A stretch of DNA of 32,817 bases from Planctomycetota bacterium (lineage in GTDB: Bacteria; Planctomycetota; GCA-002687715). The DNA lies in assembly GCA_002687715.1 (NCBI GenBank), contig NZBC01000219.1, positions 1 to 32,817 of the forward strand. The letters run 5' to 3'. The notes under the pieces were generated by a model, which had not been told where the DNA came from, did no database searches, and saw nothing but the letters and a program-made list of their open reading frames with translations. Both the position numbers and the translations under genes were made by a program. This document shows positions 27,243 through 32,817 of this stretch, in pieces (position 1 is the stretch's first letter; each line of letters begins with the position of its first letter).

Positions 27243-28634
27243 GTGCCGAAGGAAGGTCGCTTCCATACGTTGATCGAGCCGTTCCGGATCAAGGTCGTCG
27301 AACCGATCCGCCTGACTACGCGGGCGAAGCGTCGAGGCTGGCTGGAAGCAGCGGGATACAACCCGTTCCTGCTCCACGCCGATCAGGTGCTCATCGACCT
27401 GCTCACCGACTCCGGAACGAGCGCGATGAGCCAGGACCAGTGGGCGGGCGTCATGCGCGGTGACGAGTCCTACGCTGGTGCGAGGAGCTGGTTCACGTTC
27501 CGCGACACGGTGCGTGAGATCACTGGCTTCGAGCACGTGATCCCGGTTCATCAGGGGCGCGCCGCGGAGCGCATCCTGTTCTCGACGACGGTCAAGCCCG
27601 GGCAGCGCGTTCTCAACAACACCCACTTCGACACCACGCGCGCGTCCGTCGAAGCGGCAGGAGGCACCGCCGTCGATCTGCCGTGTGCGGAGGCGAGTGA
27701 TCTGGAGTCGGAGTATCCGTTCAAGGGCAACCTCGATCTCGGGCGCACTCGGGCCGAGCTCGAGACCCATGGCCGGGATGGCATCGCGCTCGTCATGATC
27801 ACGGTGACCAACAACTCCGGAGGGGGTCAGCCGGCCAGCCTCGAGAACGTGCGCGCTGCGTCCGAGCTGGCTCACGAGTTCGGCGTTCCATTCTACCTGG
27901 ACGCGTGCCGGTTCGCTGAGAACGCGTGGTTCATCAAGCAGCGTGAGCCCGGCCAACAGGATCGGGCGGTGGAAGCCATCGCCGGTGACCTGTTCGAGGC
28001 GGCCGACGGTTGCACCTTCAGCGCGAAGAAAGACGCACTGGCGAACATCGGCGGGTTCCTGGCTACCCGCGACCCCGACCTCGCGTCCCGGGAGCGGAAT
28101 CTGCTCATCCTGACGGAGGGCTTCCCGACCTACGGCGGCATGGCGGGTCGCGATCTCGAGGCCGTTGCGCAAGGGCTGCGCGAAGTCCTCGACGAGGACT
28201 ATCTCGACTACCGGGTGGGGTCGGTCGCCTACGTCCACGCGCGTGCTCGCGCTCACGACGTCCCGCTCCTGTGTCCGGCCGGCGGACATGCAGTCTACAT
28301 CGACGCTCGGCGGTTCCTGCCCCACGTTCCATTCGAGGAGCTCCCCGGGATCGCCGTGGCCGGCGCGCTGTACGAGGACGGTGGCATTCGCGGCGTGGAA
28401 ATCGGAACTTGCATGTTCGGGAGCACCGATCCGGAAACGGGGCGGGAGAAGCCTCACGTCCAGGACCTGGTCCGTCTGGCCGTTCCGCGCCGCGTCTACA
28501 CCCAGAGCCACATGGACTTCGTCGTGGAAGTGCTCGCCCACACTCACGCACGACGCGAGGACATCGGCGGCCTGGCGTTCGTGCATCAGCAGGCGCCGCT
28601 GCGTCACTTCACGGCGCGGTTCCGGCGTCTCTAG
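27243..28634 (+). CDS. tnaA: Tryptophanase (tryptophan indole-lyase), PLP-dependent
   Basis: 463 aa (E. coli TnaA has 471). It cleaves L-tryptophan to indole, pyruvate and ammonia. PLP-Lys263 is in CTFSAKKDALANIGGFL, with Asp220 and Arg223 in FYLDACRFAENAWF. The segment GGIRGVEIGTCMFG has the tryptophanase-type Ile where tyrosine phenol-lyases carry Arg, and the C-terminal LRHFTARF has the His typical of tryptophanase. Both favour tryptophan over tyrosine as substrate. The GTG at 27243 follows AGGAGA with good spacing and begins the homologous region. It has its own sigma-54-type promoter and is divergent from a Crp/Fnr regulator, so expression under anaerobic or carbon-limited conditions is likely. 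Tyrosine phenol-lyase is the alternative. Confidence 0.9.
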   Translation: MPKEGRFHTLIEPFRIKVVEPIRLTTRAKRRGWLEAAGYNPFLLHADQVLIDLLTDSGTSAMSQDQWAGVMRGDESYAGARSWFTFRDTVREITGFEHVIPVHQGRAAERILFSTTVKPGQRVLNNTHFDTTRASVEAAGGTAVDLPCAEASDLESEYPFKGNLDLGRTRAELETHGRDGIALVMITVTNNSGGGQPASLENVRAASELAHEFGVPFYLDACRFAENAWFIKQREPGQQDRAVEAIAGDLFEAADGCTFSAKKDALANIGGFLATRDPDLASRERNLLILTEGFPTYGGMAGRDLEAVAQGLREVLDEDYLDYRVGSVAYVHARARAHDVPLLCPAGGHAVYIDARRFLPHVPFEELPGIAVAGALYEDGGIRGVEIGTCMFGSTDPETGREKPHVQDLVRLAVPRRVYTQSHMDFVVEVLAHTHARREDIGGLAFVHQQAPLRHFTARFRRL

Positions 28635-28653
28635 CTCGAGCACTTGCCAGGAC

Positions 28654-28771
28654 GCGGACCTCCAGCGTCGCTCTGGGCCGAGCGCAGCCCGGATTGCGGT
28701 TGATTCAAGCCTCTCCAGGTCCGCGCAGACTGCGAAGCCGGCCCGGACGCAGAGCGGACCTGGAGGTCCGC
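28654..28771. repeat. Long inverted repeat between convergent genes
   Basis: GCGGACCTCCAG plus nearby CGCTCTG at 28654-28675 is repeated in inverted form at 28750-28771 (CAGAGCGGACCTGGAGGTCCGC), with a 3-nt mismatch block inside about 22 bp. The right arm contains the self-complementary GGACCT-GG-AGGTCC, and a third partial copy (CCAGGTCCGCG) lies near 28715. The whole can fold into a large cruciform or RNA hairpin in the gap between tryptophanase and the radical SAM gene: a bidirectional terminator, or a copy of a repetitive palindromic family. Confidence 0.6.
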
Positions 28772-28793
28772 CTCCCGGGGGATCTGAGGGCCG

Positions 28794-29399
28794 CTAGCCG
28801 ACGACGCCCAGCACCCGCGACCGGAAGCCGACGCCGAGCGTGTCGGCGAGGAGTTTGACCGCGTGGATATCGACTCCTTCGAGGCCGTCGATCGCGGTCA
28901 CGTCGACCTTGGGGAGGTTGCTCTTCGCCTCGCAGATGAACTCGAGGGTCGCTTCAAAGGCGTTGGTGATACCGGGGCGCATGATGCGTTCGTAGGTCTC
29001 CGCATCGGCCGCGTTCAGAGACACGCTGACCGCGTCCACGAGGCCCTGCAACTCCAGAGTGATCTCCCGCCCCTGGAGGACTGAGCCGTGTCCGTTGGTG
29101 TTCAGGCGTACCCGGATTCCGCGGTGCTTTGCTGCCGCGGCTACCGCGCGGAGGACGTCTGGCCGCAGGGTGGGTTCGCCGAATCCACAGAAGACGATCT
29201 CGTCCGGCGTCCAGGTCCGGAACTCCCGCTCGAGAGCTTCCAGATAGTCGTCGATGGGAGGAACGTGATCGAGGTCCAGACGGTGGTCGCGGACTACGGG
29301 TCGATCCTTCCGGGAGCAGAAGATGCAGTCGGCCGAGCAGGCGGACGTCACGTTGACGTACAGGGCGTCACGGATCCGGTAGACGAGAACGGGAGGCAC
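28794..29399 (-). CDS. Radical SAM protein, TatD-associated type (201 aa)
   Basis: It starts at a GTG (29399; residues MPPVLVYRIRDALYVNVTSACSADCIFC), the only start that keeps the conserved VY...LYVNVT lead-in. The 4Fe-4S motif CSADCIFC (C-x3-C-x2-C) lies at about residues 21-28, followed by VFCGFGEPTLRPDVL and LNTNGHGSV, typical of small radical SAM proteins found with TatD-family nucleases. No TatD gene is in view. Downstream genes are absent, so it is the last gene of the minus-strand group, with its own sigma-54-type promoter whose predicted start is within about 2 nt of the GTG. Substrate unknown. Confidence 0.82.
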   Translation of the reverse strand: MPPVLVYRIRDALYVNVTSACSADCIFCSRKDRPVVRDHRLDLDHVPPIDDYLEALEREFRTWTPDEIVFCGFGEPTLRPDVLRAVAAAAKHRGIRVRLNTNGHGSVLQGREITLELQGLVDAVSVSLNAADAETYERIMRPGITNAFEATLEFICEAKSNLPKVDVTAIDGLEGVDIHAVKLLADTLGVGFRSRVLGVVG

Positions 29400-29412
29400 G
29401 CGCTTCGACGAT

Positions 29413-29427
29413 GCACCTACCGTGCCT
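29413..29427 (-). promoter_or_regulatory. Predicted sigma-54 promoter of the TatD-associated-type radical SAM gene
   Basis: On the minus strand: AGGCACG-GTAG-GTGC, perfect GGCACG and spacing but G for the first T of TTGC. It lies only 13 nt from the GTG start, implying a leaderless transcript. Confidence 0.6.
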
Positions 29428-29440
29428 GATCGGTGCGCGC

Positions 29441-30466
29441 TCAGGCCTCGAACGCGGGTCGCCGCGCCCAGGCCCTCCGGCCGCCCCGACGACCGACGAG
29501 CCACCATGCGAAGAACGTCGTGGTGAGGACGCGACACCAGAACGGGAAGCTCTCGGGGAGTGTTCCGCGGAGGTCGACCAGCATGCCGTCTCCGGGGAGG
29601 GGGCCGAACCCGAACAGCGCGGGAACGCGATACCAGTAGTAGCAGGCGATTGCCGCGGCTGCGAAGATGCGGACAAGGAACCGTCGTACGTCTCCGTGAA
29701 CCCAGGGCAGGATCGCAGCGAACGCGATGAGCGTTACCAGGCCCGCTCCGAGCGGAATCCCGTAGGCGACGTCGAGATGCCGCCACCCTTCGATGCCGCG
29801 CCAGTCCGGAACGTGAAACCAGCCCCAGACGAAGCCGGGGAACGCCCCGATCATGAGGAACCCGGCGATCCGCTGCGGGCGACCGCTGTTGACGTCGAGG
29901 AGCGGGTCGGCGCCCGGGGTGGAGTCCGGGCACATCGAGACGCAGCGGGCGCACTCGGTGCAATGTGCGTTGTCGAAGGTGAAGGCGGGCTCCGATCCGT
30001 AGAGCCTCTCGACCCCATGGACCGGACAGAGTCCGGAGCACCACGCGCTCTTCCATTCGAAGTGGGTGCCCAGGTTCGCAGACAAGATGGCGATGAGGAT
30101 CAGGGTAATGGCGGTGCCCGCGCTACTCGTGTCCAGGATGACGTGGCGAAGCGGGACGATCAGGAACAGGAGGATGACCCCGCCGAGGAGCAGCCGGCCT
30201 TGGGCCTGCCGCGACAGCTGCCGACGGTTCGAGAACCCCACGTGACGTGCGACCAACGCGGTCGACGCGAGTGGACAGACGTTGCGCCAGAGCCCGGGTG
30301 CTACGGCGACCAGCACGGGGGCGACGGGAATCAGGATGTTCCAGAAGGCATGCAGGCCCGCAACCGGCCAGGCCAGCAAGAGCACGACCAGCCCCAGCCC
30401 GATGGTCCACACGAGGCCCTGAAGGAGTCGCCAGCCTCTTGGATGATTCTCGGAGTTCTGGGTCAA
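29441..30466 (-). CDS. Polytopic membrane protein with 4Fe-4S ferredoxin motif (341 aa)
   Basis: About eight hydrophobic helices (for example LLQGLVWTIGLGLVVLLLAWPVAGL, GRLLLGGVILLFLIVPL, GFLMIGAFPGFVWGW, AAAAIACYYWY). A central cytosolic or periplasmic loop carries CTECARCVSMCP (C-x2-C-x2-C-x3-CP) and a further WCSGLCPVHGVERLYG, as in NapH/NosR/RdxA-like electron-transfer membrane proteins. The TTG at 30466 was chosen as start because GGGGAGG precedes it and the alternative ATG at 30523 lies upstream of a near-perfect sigma-54 promoter. If that promoter is not real, the protein is 360 aa. It may pass electrons between the quinone pool and a low-potential acceptor; partner unknown. Confidence 0.82.
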   Translation of the reverse strand: MTQNSENHPRGWRLLQGLVWTIGLGLVVLLLAWPVAGLHAFWNILIPVAPVLVAVAPGLWRNVCPLASTALVARHVGFSNRRQLSRQAQGRLLLGGVILLFLIVPLRHVILDTSSAGTAITLILIAILSANLGTHFEWKSAWCSGLCPVHGVERLYGSEPAFTFDNAHCTECARCVSMCPDSTPGADPLLDVNSGRPQRIAGFLMIGAFPGFVWGWFHVPDWRGIEGWRHLDVAYGIPLGAGLVTLIAFAAILPWVHGDVRRFLVRIFAAAAIACYYWYRVPALFGFGPLPGDGMLVDLRGTLPESFPFWCRVLTTTFFAWWLVGRRGGRRAWARRPAFEA

Positions 30467-30482
30467 AGTCACCTCCCCACCC

Positions 30483-30497
30483 GCAAGGCGAGTGCCA
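30483..30497 (-). promoter_or_regulatory. Predicted sigma-54 promoter of the 4Fe-4S membrane protein gene
   Basis: On the minus strand: TGGCACT-CGCC-TTGC, matching TGGCAC-N5-TTGC with exact spacing. It lies inside the frame of the alternative upstream ATG (30523). Predicted start near 30471, very close to the TTG at 30466. Confidence 0.72.
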
Positions 30498-30568
30498 ACG
30501 TCCTGGGTTTCGCCGCGGTCCATCCCCCGCACTCCGCATGCCGTGGGTGAGGGACACGGCTGACCGCT

Positions 30569-30581
30569 GTCAGTTCCTGAC
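30569..30581. other. Small stem-loop at the stop codon of the B12 radical SAM gene
   Basis: GTCAG-TTC-CTGAC, a 5-bp stem overlapping the stop codon of the gene at 30570-32051. Too short to call a terminator. Confidence 0.25.
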
Positions 30582-32051
30582 GTGGTACTCGGCGACCTTG
30601 CGGAAGTGGTGGCCGTAGATCGCGAGCGTGACGGCCAGCGGGATGTGCTCGCGGCAGCGGATGAACGTCCAGACCAGCAGCCCCCAGTACTGGAACCGCT
30701 CTCGGCCCACGATCCCGAGGCGCAAGGACGATCGAAGGAACGCCAGCAGATCACCGCCGGTCACCCGCGCACGGTGGGCGGGGGAGGGGTAGTCGCGGAG
30801 GAACGTGCGAACGCGGCGGTAGTAGTTTCGGGGAGTGTAGATGTGGTCGAGGACGCGCCGGTATCCCAGGCGCAGGTGGGACGCGTCCATCGTGGTCAGG
30901 ATGTTCGTCGTGCCATCGACGTTGTCGCCGCTCGTCTCGCCGGTCAACCGTCCCTCTTCCTTCATGCGATCGAACAGTGCGGTCCCCGGGAGTGCCTGGA
31001 GGATTCCCACCATCGCGGTGACGATTCCGCTCTGTTGAATCAGTGCGATGAGCCGTTCGAACACGGGAGGAGTGTCGTGGTCGAACCCGAGGATGAACCC
31101 ACCCTGGACCTGGAGTCCGGACCGGTGAACCCGGCGGATGTCCTCGACGAGGTCGCGACCGCGGTTCTGCGTCTTGCCGCACTCCTCGAGATTACGCTCC
31201 TCCGGACTCTCGATGCCGATGAAGACCTGGTCGAAACCCGCTGCGACCATCATCCGCATGAGGTCCTCGTCGTCCGCCAGATCGATCGATGCTTCGGTGT
31301 GAAACGAGACCCCGCGCTTGCCGTCGCGCCACCTGATGAGGGCGGGTAGGAGCTCGGACTTGAGCTCCTTGCGCCGGCCAATGAAGTTGTCGTCGACGAA
31401 GAAGACTGCGCCGCGCCAACCCAGCGCGTAGATGGCGTCGAGCTCGGCGACGACCTGGTCGCACGACTTCGTCCTCATCCGGCGACCCAGCATCGAGGTG
31501 ACATTGCAGAAGTCGCACGCGAACGGGCAGCCGCGCGAGTATTGAAGGCTCAGCGTCGAGTAGTGCCGGGTCTTGGCAATCGTCCACCGGGGCGGAGGCG
31601 TCGTACGTAGATCCGGATACTCCCCGGCGTGGTACACGCGGCCGGCACACCCGCGCTCGAAGTCGGCGAGAAAGCGAGGCAGGGTGATCTCGGCTTCGTC
31701 GAGAACGAGGTGATCGACGTCGTCGAAGCCCTGGTGCTCGGTCGTGAACAGGGGCCCCCCAGCCACGACCTTCAATCCGTGGTCCTTGCATCTCGCGATC
31801 AGGCCCCGGGCGGACTCCCGCTGCACGGTCATGGCGCCGATGAACGCGATGTCGGCCCCCCGAAGATCCTCGTCGCGGAGCTTGCTCACGTTGGTGTCTA
31901 CGAGCTGAAGGTCCCAGTCGTCCGGCAGCATGGCCGCAACGGTCAGCAACCCGAGGGGGGGGAGCGCCGCCCGCTTGCGGACGAACTTGAGGGCGTGCTT
32001 GAAGCTCCAGAACGTCGCGGGGAAGCGCGGATAGAGGAGCAGTGCCTTCAT
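30570..32051 (-). CDS. B12-binding-domain radical SAM protein, DUF4070 type (493 aa)
   Basis: The N-terminal part (residues about 1-135) is a cobalamin-binding-like Rossmann domain (MKALLLYPRFP...PPLGLLTVAAMLP). The radical SAM core follows, with 4Fe-4S ligands Cys175, Cys179 and Cys182 (SRGCPFACDFC), then VFFVDDNFIGRR and the GGFILGFDHDTP and QALPGTALFDRM segments. The C-terminal DUF4070 region has YRRVLDHIYTPRNYYRRVRTFL. This architecture includes hopanoid 2-methylase (HpnP)-like and other lipid or cofactor methylating enzymes. The ATG at 32051 has only a weak Shine-Dalgarno. It probably methylates or rearranges a lipid-like substrate; identity unknown. No convincing sigma-54 promoter was seen. 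Confidence 0.88.
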   Translation of the reverse strand: MKALLLYPRFPATFWSFKHALKFVRKRAALPPLGLLTVAAMLPDDWDLQLVDTNVSKLRDEDLRGADIAFIGAMTVQRESARGLIARCKDHGLKVVAGGPLFTTEHQGFDDVDHLVLDEAEITLPRFLADFERGCAGRVYHAGEYPDLRTTPPPRWTIAKTRHYSTLSLQYSRGCPFACDFCNVTSMLGRRMRTKSCDQVVAELDAIYALGWRGAVFFVDDNFIGRRKELKSELLPALIRWRDGKRGVSFHTEASIDLADDEDLMRMMVAAGFDQVFIGIESPEERNLEECGKTQNRGRDLVEDIRRVHRSGLQVQGGFILGFDHDTPPVFERLIALIQQSGIVTAMVGILQALPGTALFDRMKEEGRLTGETSGDNVDGTTNILTTMDASHLRLGYRRVLDHIYTPRNYYRRVRTFLRDYPSPAHRARVTGGDLLAFLRSSLRLGIVGRERFQYWGLLVWTFIRCREHIPLAVTLAIYGHHFRKVAEYHVRN

Positions 32052-32161
32052 GATGGGTCCGATCCCGGTCGGAACGTCGCGGGGACAAGGACGGTAGCGA
32101 CGCCTCGGGGACGGAGCCACATGACAACCATCATGAGTGGTGCAGCGCACCCCACTCGTGT

Positions 32162-32817
32162 TCAAGCGGGTCGGGGGGCAGGCTCCGTGTCGTTGAGTAC
32201 TCGGTCCAGCGACAACGGGCCGGCGCCGCGCCAGACCAGGAGTGCGAGCACGAAGAACACGAAGAAGGTGAACTGGAAGTCGACGTTGGTCGTGAACAGC
32301 CCGCCACTCGCGGTACCGAAGACGTGGACTCCCACGGCGCCGAGCATGACGAGCGCGTTGACGCCAGCGGAGACCCGGGTGACGAAACCGAGGGCGAGGG
32401 ATGCGCCGCCGACCACGTGGGCGAAGACGACGATCCACGCCAGGAACGATTGCCACTCAGGCAGGGGTCCGGCCAGCTGCTGCTCGATGTCGCCCATGTT
32501 GGTGATGAAGTAGATGCCCTTGATGACGAGCGCGATGCCCATGTAGACGCGCAGGCCGTCCATGGGCCGGATGTGGCCGAGCGCCGGGCCCAGCGCCGGG
32601 ATGAGGGGACGGCGCGGCGGGCGGGCGGCCTCCTCGGCCTCGCGTTCGGCGAGGGCCAGGGCGAGCTCGCCTTCGACCTCCTTCTCCTCCGCGGGGCTGA
32701 ACTTCACCAGGAACGCGCAATGGGAGACGACGGTGACGCAGACCCCGAGCACGAGGAGCGCGCCCTGGTAGGTGAGGCTCTCCATCCGGATCAGGAAGCC
32801 GGCGGCGACGGCGCCCA
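32162..32817 (-). CDS. DoxX-like membrane protein, 5' end outside the window
   Basis: The open frame continues to the window edge in the minus direction: the residues before the ATG at 32785 (GAVAAGFLIR) read as membrane-protein sequence, so that ATG is probably internal. There is a first hydrophobic helix (YQGALLVLGVCVTVVSHCAFLV), then an acidic/Ala-rich linker (SPAEEKEVEGELALALAEREAEEAAR), then a four-helix DoxX-type unit (LRVYMGIALVIKGIYFITNMG, SFLAWIVVFAHVVGGASLALG, VNALVMLGAVGVHVFG, FTFFVFFVLALLVWRG). DoxX-family proteins are linked to quinone or thiosulfate oxidation and to redox-stress membrane complexes. Role here unknown. Confidence 0.8.
   Translation of the reverse strand, partial: GAVAAGFLIRMESLTYQGALLVLGVCVTVVSHCAFLVKFSPAEEKEVEGELALALAEREAEEAARPPRRPLIPALGPALGHIRPMDGLRVYMGIALVIKGIYFITNMGDIEQQLAGPLPEWQSFLAWIVVFAHVVGGASLALGFVTRVSAGVNALVMLGAVGVHVFGTASGGLFTTNVDFQFTFFVFFVLALLVWRGAGPLSLDRVLNDTEPAPRPA

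Noticed and set aside
28695..28710. TTGA-T-TCAA palindrome as an Fnr box.
   Set aside because: An Fnr box needs TTGAT-N4-ATCAA; this is a 9-bp palindrome inside the large inverted repeat between convergent genes, where no promoter is expected.
32100..32150. Possible sigma-54 element upstream of the B12 radical SAM gene (TGGTTG...TGGC, minus strand).
   Set aside because: TTGC is replaced by TGGC and the CAC block is absent; the distance to the start codon is also longer than in the other genes.

Overview
This is a GC-rich bacterial chromosomal segment. It contains no rRNA, tRNA, CRISPR array, transposase or phage gene that I can recognise. Three large exported proteins combine carboxypeptidase-regulatory (Cna-B-like) repeats or beta-sandwich domains with N-terminal signal peptides, in a style I associate with deep-branching Planctomycetota. 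That placement is an inference from protein style, not proof.

Layout. Positions 1-1782: a secreted beta-sandwich protein. Positions 1892-12397: a stress/low-oxygen island with a truncated universal stress protein (USP), a fused phosphotransferase/P-loop kinase, USP, hemN, USP, an unknown 169-aa protein, a 49-aa protein, USP, a CBS-pair protein, a soluble PAS histidine kinase, an NtrC-type sigma-54 activator, a 70-aa membrane protein and a hemerythrin-like protein. Positions 12599-14617: an exported five-heme cytochrome. Positions 14821-23111 (minus strand): an eight-gene operon for anaerobic benzoyl-CoA degradation, had-oah-dch-bcrC-bcrB-bcrA-bcrD plus an SDR, in which all seven gene junctions overlap by 1-4 nt. 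Positions 23335-25935: a large surface protein. Positions 25949-28634: a carboxymuconolactone-decarboxylase-like protein, a Crp/Fnr-type regulator and a divergent tryptophanase. Positions 28794-32817 (minus strand): a TatD-associated-type radical SAM protein, a 4Fe-4S membrane protein, a B12-binding radical SAM protein and the 3' part of a DoxX-like membrane protein.

The most striking result concerns regulation. Fourteen promoter-proximal sites, all in the sense direction, fit the -24/-12 sigma-54 consensus (GG-N10-GC; twelve match GG-N8-TTGC exactly). They precede three USPs, hemN, the 169-aa gene, CBS-kinase, the NtrC-type regulator itself, the 70-aa membrane protein, hemerythrin, the benzoyl-CoA operon, the Crp/Fnr regulator, tryptophanase, and the radical SAM and Fe-S membrane genes. 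A palindromic GC-rich element (type GTGGAGGATTCCCCAC) recurs near several of them, including an identical 17-bp copy upstream of the benzoyl-CoA operon and between the kinase and regulator genes. I infer a sigma-54/two-component regulon that ties a DosR-like low-oxygen or dormancy response to anaerobic aromatic and amino-acid catabolism, with an Fnr-like regulator as a second tier. No intergenic stretch in the window exceeds 300 bases.
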